Shown: one piece after another, positions 17,478 through 27,057 of the stretch
How the letters are laid out: each line of letters starts with the position of its first letter
Position numbering within the stretch: the stretch's first letter is position 1
Assembly: GCA_963667515.2 (NCBI GenBank)
Contig: CAXXXY010000005.1
Location: 1 to 64,000, forward strand
Origin: VYDC01 sp963667515
Lineage (GTDB): Bacteria; Chloroflexota; Dehalococcoidia; UBA2979
Length of the DNA stretch: 64,000 nucleotides
Direction: 5' to 3'
Made by a program: the position numbers and the translations under genes
The notes under the pieces: model-generated
The model's database searches: none
What the model was told of the DNA's origin: nothing
What the model saw: the letters and a program-made list of their open reading frames with translations, nothing else

Positions 17478-17499
17478 GCCCGGCGAAGCGCCGCCGGGC
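17465..17499 (+). promoter_or_regulatory. Programmed -1 frameshift signal of IS-B copy 2
   Basis: GGGAAAC at 17465-17471 in the orfA phase CGG GGA AAC, stop TGA 17475-17477, and a perfect 8-bp hairpin at 17478-17499 after a 6-nt spacer. A -1 shift gives GKLLSPAKRRRAVTLMQQQ and joins orfB without a stop. Confidence 0.78.
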
Positions 17500-17506
17500 G
17501 GTCACG

Positions 17507-18343
17507 TTGATGCAGCAGCAGTTTGCGGTGTCGGGACGACGGGCCTGCACCGTCGTCGGGCAGGCCCGTGCCACCGAGCGCTACCTCCCGCGGGAGTCGG
17601 CCGACGAGGCCGCGCTCACCGCTCGCGTCGTGGCGCTGGCCACCCGCTTCGGGCGCTACGGCTACCGGCGGATCACCGCCCTGCTGCACCGCGAGGGCTG
17701 GCAGGTGAACCACAAGCGGGTGGAGCGGCTCTGGCGGCAGGAAGGGCTACGCGTAACTCAGAAGCAGCCGAAGCGCGGCCGGCTGTGGCTCGCGGATGGC
17801 TCGATCGTGCGGCTGCGCGCCGAGCACCCGAACCATGTCTGGGCCTACGACTTCGTGCTCGACCACACCGCCGACGGGCGCAAGCTGCGGATGCTGACGG
17901 TGGTCGACGAGTACACCCGGGAGTGTCTCGCGATCGAGGTGGCCCGCCGGCTGAGCTCACAGGACGTGCTCGCCGTGCTGGCCGAGCTCTGCGTCAGGCG
18001 CGGACCGCCGAGCTACATCCGTTCGGACAATGGGCCGGAGTTCACGGCGCGGGCGGTGCGGCGGTGGCTGGCGCGCGTCGATGTGGAGACGCTCTTCATC
18101 GAGCCGGGCAGCCCGTGGGAGAACGGCTACATCGAGTCGTTCAACGGGCGGCTGCGCGACGAGCACCTGAACGGCGAGCGCTTCGACACGCTGTTCGAGG
18201 CCCAGGTACTGATCGAGACGTGGCACAACGAGTACAACCAGATCCGTCCGCACTCATCGCTCGGATACCGATCCCCGGCACCCGAGGTCGCGGTGGGCAA
18301 GCCCGTGCTGAACGCGGAATCTCTAACTCTGCAGGTGGTATGA
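17507..18343 (+). CDS. IS-B OrfB transposase (copy 2)
   Basis: 278 residues, the same protein as copy 1 apart from ETWHNEY. The DDE residues lie in AYDFVLD, RSDNGPEF and WENGYIESF. It lies in the -1 frame relative to orfA, as expected for an OrfAB fusion. Confidence 0.92.
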   Translation: MMQQQFAVSGRRACTVVGQARATERYLPRESADEAALTARVVALATRFGRYGYRRITALLHREGWQVNHKRVERLWRQEGLRVTQKQPKRGRLWLADGSIVRLRAEHPNHVWAYDFVLDHTADGRKLRMLTVVDEYTRECLAIEVARRLSSQDVLAVLAELCVRRGPPSYIRSDNGPEFTARAVRRWLARVDVETLFIEPGSPWENGYIESFNGRLRDEHLNGERFDTLFEAQVLIETWHNEYNQIRPHSSLGYRSPAPEVAVGKPVLNAESLTLQVV

Positions 18344-18443
18344 ATACCGGGGGCAGGTCACCGGGACTCAATGAACCAAGTCTCCATTAAACCCGGGGCG
18401 GTTCACCCAGCGTTCGCCCGAGGTTCACTTGCCCGTTGAACTA

Positions 18444-21400
18444 CTAGTCGCTGCTGGGCAGCTCTTCGGCGGCCGAGTCGAGCGGGGCGCCGGCGTCTAC
18501 GCGCGCGCGCCCCTCGATGAGCGCAGCGTCGATGCCCGCGGCGTCGGGCTCGACAAGCTCGCCGCTACGCAGGAAGAGCAAGCCGGCCGCTGGTGCGTCG
18601 CCAACGGCTGCGGCGAGCGCGCGCTGGTAGAGGCCGATCTGCACGAGGTAGCCGCGCGTGACCGCAGCGGCAGTGGTGCCGTTGAGGCTATCGGTCTTGA
18701 AGTCGATCACGTGCCAGCCAGCCTCGTCGCGGTAGACGAGGTCGATGCTGCCGTGCACTGGGATGCCGTCCCAATCCCAGGCGAACGGCAGCTCGAACCA
18801 ACGCTCGATGCCGGGCGTGTGCAGGGCCGCCGCGGTCGGCGAGCCCTCGAAGAGCTCGAGCATGCGAACGGCGTCCGCGGCCAAGGCGGCGACGGTGCTC
18901 GCGTCGAGGGCGCGGTCGCTTTCCTCGCGCGCGATCGCCTCGAGCGCGGCGCCATCGATGGTGGCACGGGCCGGGCCGTGGGCGAGCTCCAGCGCCCGGT
19001 GCACGAGGCGGCCGCGCACCGCGCCGAGGCCGTCGCCGTAGGCGACAGGCGACCGGGTGTCGTCGCGGGCGCGCAGGGCGGTGACGGGCGTGCTGGCGCG
19101 GATCGGGATCACCAGGGGCCGCGCCAGCAGCGGCGGGACGTAGTCTTCCTCGTCCGCCGCGGCAGGCACTTGCACCTCGGGCGGATGGGACCTGCGGGCG
19201 ATCGCGTCGACATCGACGGGGAGCGCGGCGCGCATCTCGACGTTGCGGAGCGCGCCGCTGGCATGCGCGTCGCGAACCATCCCGAGCCAGCATTCTCCGC
19301 CTGCGTCGTCGCCTGAGACGTAGAGGTAGTCCGCGGCGCGGGTGGCCGCGACGTAGAAGAGCCGGCGGTGCTCGGCTGCCTCTTCGCGGTCGTCCTGCCG
19401 CTGCAGGTGCGCGTAGAACCCGGGCTTCGGTCGCGTCTCATCGTCCTCGTCGCGGGCCATCGTGGCCGAGACGCCGTCGCCGCGGCGCCAGCGGACGGCG
19501 GGGTAGCTGCCGCGGGCGATGAGGTGCGCCTCGGGCACGAAGACGATCGGGAACTCGAGACCCTTCGAGGCGTGCACCGTCATCAGCTGCACGGCGTCGG
19601 TGCGATCGAGCACCGCCGGACCCTCGCGCGCGTCGAGGTCGTCGCGGCGTTGCTCGAGGTACTCGACGACCTCGCTCAGCGAGTGGCCCGCCAGCGTGCG
19701 CGCGATCCGCACCAGCTTGCGGATGTTCGCGCGCGCCTGCTCGCCGCCCCCGATGGGGACCCAGGCCGCCTCGACGGCGGTGCGGTCCAGCGCGAGCTCG
19801 AGCAGCGTCTCCGCGGACGCCGAACCGGCCGCGCTCCGCAGCTCGCCGAGCACGCCGCCCGCGTGCTCGCAGCGCGCGCGCTCGTCCCCGCTGATCGCCG
19901 CCGGCGGATCGGCGAGCGTGCGCAGCAGCGGCCGGCCAGTGCTGCGCAGTGCCAGCAGCGTGTCGTCGGCCAGCACGAAGAACGGCGAGCGGAGCACGCC
20001 GACGAGCGCGATGTCGTCGTGCGGCTCGGCGAGCCAGCGCAGGAGATGCCCGCAGTCGAGGACTTCCTGGCGCGTGAAGAAGCCGGTCCCGCTGGGTGTC
20101 GTGTACGGGACGTCGTGGGCCTCGAGCGCCTCCTCGAAGGTGTGCACGTTCGAGAAGCGGCGCAGCAGGACCGCGACATCGCCGGGCGTCGCCGGGCGTG
20201 TCGCCGCGACTTCGCGGTCGTAGATAGGACGCTGATCGCGGAGCAGTGCTGCGATCTCGGAGGCCACGGCGTCCGCTTCGACGCGCCGGCGTTCGTCGCC
20301 TCCGGCCCGGTCGCCGTTCGGCGTGGTGCGCCCGACCGGCATCAGCACGAGGTGGGGCGCCTCGCCGGGTGGTGGCGAGGGCCGTCCCTTCATCGACTCC
20401 ATCACCGCGTCGAACGGCTCCGACGGGTTGGCGAAGACCGAGCCGAACAGCTCGTTAAGCCGGTCCACGAGTGCGTCGTGGGCGCGGAACGACTGGCTGA
20501 GTGGCAACGAGGGGCCGCCGCGCCCCGTCGCGCGCGCGCGCAGCTCGCCGAAGCGCTGCACGTCCGCGCCGCGAAAGTGATAGATCGACTGCTTGGCGTC
20601 GCCCACGAGGAAGAGGTGCGGCCGTGGCTCTGCCCAGTCGTTGCCGTCGTCGCCGGCGATCAGCGCGACGAGCTCGGCCTGCGCCGGGTTGATGTCCTGC
20701 GCCTCGTCGACCATCAGGTGGCGAAACCCGGCGCGCACCTCGGCGGCCACGTCCGGGTGGCCCCGCAGTAGCCGGATCGCGCCGAGCTCGAGGTCGAGGA
20801 AGTCGAGGGCGTGCCGCTCGCGCTTCGCCGCCGCGTAGCGGGCGTCGGCGTCCTCGAAGAGGTCGCGCAGCCCGACCAGCGCCGCCAGCGCGGGACCGTC
20901 GTGTTCGTTCCACGCGGGCAGCTTGCCCGCTTCGTCGTCGAGCTCGCGCAGCCGCACAAAGCCGGCCTTGATCTCGACGTCCGGGGACGCGCTCCGGCTG
21001 CCGCGCTGCAGGTCGGTGCGCGCTCGGGCCTCGGCCAGCCGGCCGACGAACCCGGACCACTCGCCGCTCGCGGGATCGCCGAGCTCGCCGAGGACCTCGC
21101 GAGCGATCGTGGCGAGGCCCTCGTTCGCGGCGGGGATGTCGCGAGCCATCTCAGCGGCGATCTCGGCAACCTCGGCTCGGAGCGGCTCGCGCAGGGCGCC
21201 GTAGCGCGCGTCGAGGGTGGCGCGCGCGTGCTCCGCCCAGCCGTCGGGCTCGGGTCCCATCGCGGCGAACGCGGCGCGGACATCGTCACGTCGCGCCACC
21301 ATCAGCGGCAGCTGCAGGCCGGCGTGGTAGACCTCGATCGCGCGCAGCGCGGCGGTGCGGGCGTCGCCCGCCTCGGCGGCCGCGTCGATGGCCTCCGCGC

Positions 21401-21779
21401 AGGCGATGCGCCGCAGCAGCTCGGCCTCGTCGTCCGCCAGCACGTCGGCCGCGGGATCGATGGCCGCCTCGACCGGGTGCTCACACAGCAGCCGCCGCGC
21501 GAGCGCGTGGACGGTGCCGATCGCGGCCTCGTCCATGTCCCGGCGATCGTCCGACAGCGCCGGGTCGGTCATCACCGCGCGGCGCACGCGCTCGCGCATC
21601 TCGGTGGCGGCGGCCTCGGTGAAGGTCACGGCCGCGATCTCGGGGATGCGGCAGCTCGCGAGTAGCCGCAGGTAGCGCTCGACGAGCACGTGCGTCTTGC
21701 CGCTGCCCGCGCCGGCGATGACCACGAGGTCGGTCGCGCCAGCCCCGATGATCGCCTGCTGCTCGGCGGTCAGCTCCAC
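18444..21779 (-). CDS. addA: AddA-type helicase/nuclease subunit
   Basis: UvrD-type DNA helicase with a C-terminal nuclease, 1111 residues, near the family's usual size. Motif I is AGAGSGKT at 22-29; motif II is DEAQD; motif III GDAKQSIYHFRGAD; a late motif LMTVHASKGLEFPIVFVP; and motif VI VAATRAADYLYV. The C-terminal PD-(D/E)XK nuclease shows GSIDLVY, VIDFKTD and QIGLYQRAL. With AddB it would process double-strand ends for RecA. GTG 21779 is chosen because it overlaps the addB stop (21772-21770), a tight translational coupling. The partner addB is split by IS-A copy 3, so this subunit may be left without a functional complex. Confidence 0.88.
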   Translation of the reverse strand: MELTAEQQAIIGAGATDLVVIAGAGSGKTHVLVERYLRLLASCRIPEIAAVTFTEAAATEMRERVRRAVMTDPALSDDRRDMDEAAIGTVHALARRLLCEHPVEAAIDPAADVLADDEAELLRRIACAEAIDAAAEAGDARTAALRAIEVYHAGLQLPLMVARRDDVRAAFAAMGPEPDGWAEHARATLDARYGALREPLRAEVAEIAAEMARDIPAANEGLATIAREVLGELGDPASGEWSGFVGRLAEARARTDLQRGSRSASPDVEIKAGFVRLRELDDEAGKLPAWNEHDGPALAALVGLRDLFEDADARYAAAKRERHALDFLDLELGAIRLLRGHPDVAAEVRAGFRHLMVDEAQDINPAQAELVALIAGDDGNDWAEPRPHLFLVGDAKQSIYHFRGADVQRFGELRARATGRGGPSLPLSQSFRAHDALVDRLNELFGSVFANPSEPFDAVMESMKGRPSPPPGEAPHLVLMPVGRTTPNGDRAGGDERRRVEADAVASEIAALLRDQRPIYDREVAATRPATPGDVAVLLRRFSNVHTFEEALEAHDVPYTTPSGTGFFTRQEVLDCGHLLRWLAEPHDDIALVGVLRSPFFVLADDTLLALRSTGRPLLRTLADPPAAISGDERARCEHAGGVLGELRSAAGSASAETLLELALDRTAVEAAWVPIGGGEQARANIRKLVRIARTLAGHSLSEVVEYLEQRRDDLDAREGPAVLDRTDAVQLMTVHASKGLEFPIVFVPEAHLIARGSYPAVRWRRGDGVSATMARDEDDETRPKPGFYAHLQRQDDREEAAEHRRLFYVAATRAADYLYVSGDDAGGECWLGMVRDAHASGALRNVEMRAALPVDVDAIARRSHPPEVQVPAAADEEDYVPPLLARPLVIPIRASTPVTALRARDDTRSPVAYGDGLGAVRGRLVHRALELAHGPARATIDGAALEAIAREESDRALDASTVAALAADAVRMLELFEGSPTAAALHTPGIERWFELPFAWDWDGIPVHGSIDLVYRDEAGWHVIDFKTDSLNGTTAAAVTRGYLVQIGLYQRALAAAVGDAPAAGLLFLRSGELVEPDAAGIDAALIEGRARVDAGAPLDSAAEELPSSD

Positions 21780-23146
21780 TGCTTCGACCGGGTGAACTGG
21801 TTGACGCGACAGATGTGGCGGAAATCGCAGTAGCTGGGGCAGGGCACCTGCGGGTCGACACGGAAGTCGGCCGCCGCGACGGAAGCGCGCGTCGCCGCGG
21901 CGATCGTGGCGACCTCGTCGATGAGCGCGCGGTCTGCGTCGCGCGCGGTGTCGAGCAGCCAGTCGTCCGCGCGAGGATCGAGGTAGGCGTAGCGCGCGAC
22001 CAGGCGCTGCGCATCGAGCTGCCGGCCGGCGGCGAGCGCGTAAAGCTGCAGCTGCAGCCTGCGGCCGGCCTCGACGTCGGCGCGTCGGATCGGCCGGCCG
22101 CTCTTGTAGTCGACGATCTGCGCGAAGCCCTCGCCCTCGTCCACCCGATCGATGCTGCCAACGAGGCGCAGCTCCGGGTCCACCCCTGGCAGGGCGACGT
22201 CGATCGGCAGCTCCTGGCGGACGACGCGCTCGACGCCGAGCGTCGCGTTCGTGGCGGCCTCGCGGTGGAGCAGCCGCTCGAGGTCCTCGAGGACGTCGTC
22301 CCAGCCGAAGCGCCAGAGCGCTGCCCGGCCGAAGGCATGCCGCGACGGGGCATCGTCCCATAGCCGTCGCCCGACGCTGCGCACCCGCTCGATCACAAGA
22401 TCGACGGTGTCCGGAATGAGTGGCCGCCCGTCCGCCGCGAGCGGCACCACGGCATCTTCGAGGATCTCGTGCACCACGGTGCCGCGCATCGCGGCGTCGG
22501 CCTCGCCGAGCTCCTCTTCCACCTCGTAGAGGTGCAGCGCGTAGCGACTAAAGAACTGGAACGCGCACGTGCGGTAGGACTCGAGTCGGCTCGCGCTCCA
22601 GCGCGCCTCCTCGTTCGTGAGCCAGCCGACGTCGGCGCCCGCGATCGCGCCCTCGTGCGCCCCGGCGCCGTCGAACGAGCGGCGGCGCTGTTCAACGGGG
22701 GCGGCGGCGCGCACGACGAGCGGCCACGCCGCGAGGTCCCGCGGTCGCCGCAGCTCGCCGACGCGCCAGCGAACCGACAGCGCCACGGCTAGCTCGCGCG
22801 CGGAGGCAGCTTCGGGAGGTTGCACGGCGGGAGGCTCGTCGACGGGCTCGACGCCCGCCTCGTGCAAGTAGTACGACGAGGCTGCGGGCCGCCCGGCGTC
22901 GTCGAGGCGGGGCCACCACAGCGAGATGCCCGCTTCGGCGCGCGAGGACGCCACGCGCCACAGCTCGTCCTCGCTGGCCCGTGGTTCTGGCGGCAGGTCG
23001 AGGCCGGCCGCGCGCAGGAGCTCGCGCGACCGCTGGTCGAGCAGGGCGGGTGCGCGCCTCGGGGCGGGGAACTCGCCCTCGACGAGTCCGCCGACGAAGA
23101 CGTGCGCGAAACGCAGCCCGTGCAGCGTATGCATCGGCGCAAACAG

Positions 23147-24597
23147 GGCGGATTCAAGTGGTCATCGCAACGCCTCGAGGTGAGGGGTTGTGATGGGAAG
23201 GTCACCGGGGTGGGCGGCGAAGGCGACAGGAAGGCCGGCGATGCGGTCTCCAGGCCGTCCACCGGTTGCGCGTCGTGAGCATCGCCAACGGTTCTGGCTG
23301 GCGATCTCAGAAGGGTTGTCGAGCGAGGATGCCGCTGCGGCGGCCGGTGTGTCTCCAGCCGTCGGAGCACGCTGGTTCCGTGAAGGTGGTGGCATGCCAA
23401 CAGCCAGTCCGGCGCCGCTGTTAGGGCGCTACCTATCGTTCGCTGAGCGCGAGGAGATCGCCATCCTCCGCGCCCAAGGCGCAAGCGGCCGAGCGATCGC
23501 CCGCCGGCTCCGCCGGGCTCCGTCGACGATCTCACGCGAGGTACGCCGCAACGCTGCGACACATAGCGGCAAGCTGGAGTATCGAGCGACCACGGCGCAG
23601 TGGCATGCCGAGCGACGTGCGCAGCGTCCCAAGGTCGCCAAGCTCGCCAGCAACGACCAGCTCCATGGTTACGTTCAGGAACGGCTGTCAGGCAGGATCG
23701 TCCGGCCCGACGGTGTGGGGGTGGTCGGCCCTGAGGTGCGCTGGATTGGCCGTCGACATGGGCGCCGTCAGCACCGACGCTGGGCCCAGGCGTGGAGCCC
23801 GGAGCAGATCTCGAACCGGCTGCAGGTCGACTTCCCTGATGATGCGTCGATGAGGATCTCCCACGAAGCGATCTACCAGGCCCTGTACGTCCAGGGTCGC
23901 GGCGCGCTGCGGCGTGAGCTGACCGCATGTCTGCGCACCGGACGAGCGCTGCGGGTGCCCAGAGCGCGAACCCGCGGTCGCGGCAAGAAGTTCGTCAGCC
24001 CCGAGATCATGATCAGTCAGCGGCCCGCCGAAGCCGATGAACGCGCCGTTCCCGGCCATTGGGAGGGCGATCTCATCCTCGGGCTGGGCAGCTCGGCGAT
24101 CGGCACGCTCGTCGAGCGCACGACACGGTTCACGATGCTGCTGCACCTGCCCCGCATGGACGGCCACGGACAGCAACCCACCGTCAAGAACGGCCCCCCG
24201 CTGGCCGGTCACGGCGCAGAGGCGGTGCGTGACGCGATCACGGCCTCGATCACGACGCTGCCCGACCAGCTGCGTCGCTCGCTTGCCTGGGACCAGGGAG
24301 CGGAGATGGCCCAGCACGCGCAGCTGCGCATCGACACCGGCCTGCCGATCTACTTCTGCGACCCTCGCAGCCCCTGGCAGCGTGGCAGCAACGAGAACAC
24401 CAACGGCCTGCTGCGTCAGTACTTCCCCAAAGGCACCGACCTGTCCCAGCACTCTGCCGAGGACCTCGCCGCCGTCGCTCTCGCGCTCAACACTCGACCC
24501 CGCAAGACCCTCGGATGGAAGACTCCCGCCGAGGCACTCAACGAACACCTACTCTCCCCTGCACAAGGCGGTGTTGCGACGACCCCTTGAACCCGAG
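23147..24597 (+). mobile_element. IS-A copy 3 (IS30 family), complete
   Basis: 1451 bp, GGCGGATTCAAG to CTTGAACCCGAG, flanked by CAG at 23144-23146 and 24598-24600. It interrupts addB at a CTG Leu codon on the minus strand. It is the only one of the five copies that is not in an IS3-family orfB. Confidence 0.96.
23190..24590 (+). CDS. IS30-family transposase (IS-A copy 3)
   Basis: 466 residues with the same helix-turn-helix and DDE residues as copy 2. Differences visible are AISEG for AIAEG, LTACLRTG for LIACLRSG and EADERAV for EADDRAV. This is the most diverged of the complete copies but keeps all catalytic residues. Confidence 0.94.
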   Translation: MMGRSPGWAAKATGRPAMRSPGRPPVARREHRQRFWLAISEGLSSEDAAAAAGVSPAVGARWFREGGGMPTASPAPLLGRYLSFAEREEIAILRAQGASGRAIARRLRRAPSTISREVRRNAATHSGKLEYRATTAQWHAERRAQRPKVAKLASNDQLHGYVQERLSGRIVRPDGVGVVGPEVRWIGRRHGRRQHRRWAQAWSPEQISNRLQVDFPDDASMRISHEAIYQALYVQGRGALRRELTACLRTGRALRVPRARTRGRGKKFVSPEIMISQRPAEADERAVPGHWEGDLILGLGSSAIGTLVERTTRFTMLLHLPRMDGHGQQPTVKNGPPLAGHGAEAVRDAITASITTLPDQLRRSLAWDQGAEMAQHAQLRIDTGLPIYFCDPRSPWQRGSNENTNGLLRQYFPKGTDLSQHSAEDLAAVALALNTRPRKTLGWKTPAEALNEHLLSPAQGGVATTP

Positions 24598-26171
24598 CAG
24601 GACGCCGCCGGCCTCGCGGATCAGCGTGGCCGCTCGCTGCATGCGGCGTTCGAGATCGTCCGCGAACGCATCGAGCGAGATCACCGGTCCACCCAGCGCC
24701 TCATCGATCGCCCTGAGGGCGTCGAGGTGCGAGCGCAGCGCAGCGATCTCTACCTCGAGCGTGTCGTACCCGTCGACGGCGCTGCGTGCGAGTCCGTCGG
24801 CGCCAAAGAGCGCGTCGTCGAGCGCGGCTGCCCAGGCGCTGGCACTCTGCGGCGCGACATCGAGGAGCGCCGTCAGGCGGGCGCCCGCGGTTCCGATCGC
24901 TCGGCCCGCGACGCGGAGGCGCGCGGCGTACCCGTCGCGGCCGTCCTGCTTGGCCGTCTGTGCGTCCAGCTCGAGCGCATGTGGCAGCTCGCGCAGCGCA
25001 TCGAGGCCGGAGAGCAGCCGGTGAGCGCGGCCGGCGCGGATGGCATGATCGACCGAGTCACCCTCGATCTCAAGGCGGCTGCGATCGAGGAAGGACGAGC
25101 GCAGCAGCTCCGCGAGCCGCGTGAGGCGCCAGTCGTGGGCCGGCAGGCGTAGCAGCGCGAGCACCCAGGTGCCGAACGGCCTCGAGGCGATCCGCTCGCC
25201 CGCGGCCGGGTCGAACGGTAGGTCGTACTCCTGGAATACCCGACGGGCCAGCGAGAGATGCGGCGTGGCCTGGCGGAACACGACCGCGACGTCGGATGGC
25301 CGCAGCGAGGCATCCTCGGTGAGCGTGCGCTTGATGGCGCGCGCGATCCCGCGCAACTGAGCTTCGGTGTTGGCCGCAGTGTGCGCGCTGATCGCGGCCG
25401 AGCTGGCCTGCGGCGGCAACTGTTCTCGCTGCGCCCCGGGGACGAGCTGCTCGATCCGTTCCGCAGTCCAGCGCGCCCGTTCGCTGCCTTCGGGGTCGAG
25501 CGCGATCGCCACCTCGGTGCGCTCGGCGAGCGCCGCGAGCAGTCGGATCTCCGGGGTACTCAGCAGCTCGAACGAATCGACCAGGACGAGGCCCGGCACG
25601 TCCGACGCCTGCTCGATCGCGTCCGCAGCGACTGCAGCTGCTTCGCGGGGATCACGCCAGCCATGGTCGTCGAGGGCAGCGCGATAGGCCGTGTAAATGT
25701 CGGCCAGCGCGAGGTGGTCGGCGCTCGCGGTGCGCCGTGCCGCGCCACGTAGCTCGCCGCCTTCGATGCCGGCCGTGACGAGCTCCCCGACGGCCGAGCC
25801 GACAAGCTCGTGCAGTCCCGGAGTCTCGGCGATCGGCTGGAATCGCTGAGCCTCCCCGCTCGCCGTTCGCTCGCGCGTGACTCGCCACAACAGCTCCACG
25901 GCGACCTCGTAGGACGGCATGTTGGCGCTGACGTATCGTCGCGTGAAGAGCGCGAGGGTGAGGACATCGAGGGCGAGCGCAACTCCGCAGCGCGAGACGA
26001 GTCGGCGACGGAACTGGTCGCCGTGTCGCGCCGTGGGCACGAGCACGAGCGTTGACGCGAATCGATCGGCCTCGTAGCGCTCGGCGGCACGCTGAATCAG
26101 CCGCTCAGTCTTCCCGCTTCCAGCTGGACCAGTTACGAGCGCGAGTGCCGCCATGACGCGGAGCCTAGCTG

Positions 26172-26729
26172 TACTACCCAGGAAGGTTGTTCACAGGCGG
26201 GAGGCGGGGACGGCCCCGCCGACGCCGCCGTGCGGTCGGCGGTGATTGTAGCGGTAGAGCCAGCGTGGGAGCTGGCGCAGCCGCTCGGCGTTGGAGCGGT
26301 AGGGGCGGGCGTAGGCCCACTCGTTCTGCAGGATCTGGATGAAACGCTCGGCTTTGCCGTTCGTCTGCGGGCGGTAGGGCCGCGTGTGCGACAGCCGCAC
26401 GTCTGCGGCAGCGGCGGCGCCGTGGAAGCTGCGGGCGACGGTGTAGGCCTTCGCGTTGTCGGTCAGGACCCGGCGCACGCGCACGCCACGCCGGCGGAAG
26501 GCCGCGAGCGCCTGCTCGAGGAAGGCGGCGCAGCTCGCGCCACGCTCGTCGGGCAGGACGGAGACGTAGGCGTAACGGCTGTGGTCGTCGACGGCGACGT
26601 GTAGGTACTCCAGCCCCAGCGAACGCCGCGAATGCGGCCCGGAGCGCGTCTCGGCGAAGCCAGGCGCCATTCGCTTGCCGCCGCCCTCGGGGACGCGCCC
26701 GAGCTTCTTCACGTCGAGATGCAGCAGGT
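26172..26729 (-). pseudogene. IS481-family transposase, C-terminal part
   Basis: The minus-strand frame enters at LLHLDVKKLGRVPEGGGKRM, the catalytic lead-in typical of IS481 enzymes, and continues with HVAVDDHSRYAYVSVLPDE, second Asp in VRRVLTDNAKAY, and Glu in YRPQTNGKAERFIQ, stop at 26191. The N-terminal helix-turn-helix is removed by the end of IS-C (26730). The right end, with CTGTGAACAACCTTCCTGGG on the minus strand, lies next to the addB start and may affect its expression. Confidence 0.8.
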
Positions 26730-27057
26730 GGAGCCTGACCCGGTTCTCCGGACAGTTCACGTGTAGACATCATGCCGCTTCCGCGGCGGCGGCGGGCCTC
26801 CTTTCGTACTCCACGGGGCTGAGATCGCCGATCGAGGTGTGACGGCGGCGCGGGTTATACCAGCCCTCGATCCATTCGAAGATCGCGGAGGCGAGCTCGG
26901 CCCGGGTCGTCCAGCTGCGGCGGTCGAGCAGCTCGAGCTGCAGCGTCCCGAAGAACGACTCCATCATCGAGTTGTCGACAGCCGACGCGACCCGGCCCAT
27001 CGAGCCGAGCAGGCCGGCGGTGCGGAGGCGGTGCCCGAAGGCCCACGACGTGTACTG

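Larger units (their letters stand above)
17124..18360 (+). mobile_element. IS-B copy 2 (IS3 family, IS407 type), complete
   Basis: 1237 bp with TGACCTGCCCCC ends, flanked by the direct repeat CCGG (17120-17123 and 18361-18364). The uninterrupted target survives at 11690-11753, which confirms the junctions. Nearly identical to copy 1. Confidence 0.96.
17080..18405 (+). mobile_element. IS-G right-end remnant split by IS-B copy 2
   Basis: Bases 17080-17123 and 18361-18405 together match 11690-11753: GTCCCGGCCCCCGCCGG, then GACTCAATGAACCAAGTCTC and the terminus GGGGCGGTTCA. IS-B copy 2 inserted at CCGG within it. Only the last hundred bases or so of IS-G are present. Confidence 0.8.
21770..26154 (-). 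pseudogene. addB: AddB-type nuclease subunit, split by IS-A copy 3
   Basis: The N-terminal part (26154 to 24598) begins MAALALVTGPAGSGKTERL, a helicase-like P-loop. The C-terminal part (23143 to 21770) has MHTLHGLRFAHVFVGGLVEG, the nuclease blocks GSIDRV and IVDYKSGRPIR, and cysteines in YRTCAF and CPSYCDFRHIC, the Fe-S cluster pattern of AddB nucleases. Removing IS-A and one CTG restores an uninterrupted frame of 976 residues (GGV-L-FAPMH), so the insertion is precise and probably recent. An IS481 fragment lies directly upstream of the start. Double-strand-break processing by AddAB should be impaired. Confidence 0.85.

Noticed and set aside
18429..19316. Long plus-strand frames over addA
   Set aside because: addA on the minus strand has all helicase and nuclease motifs; the plus frames have none.
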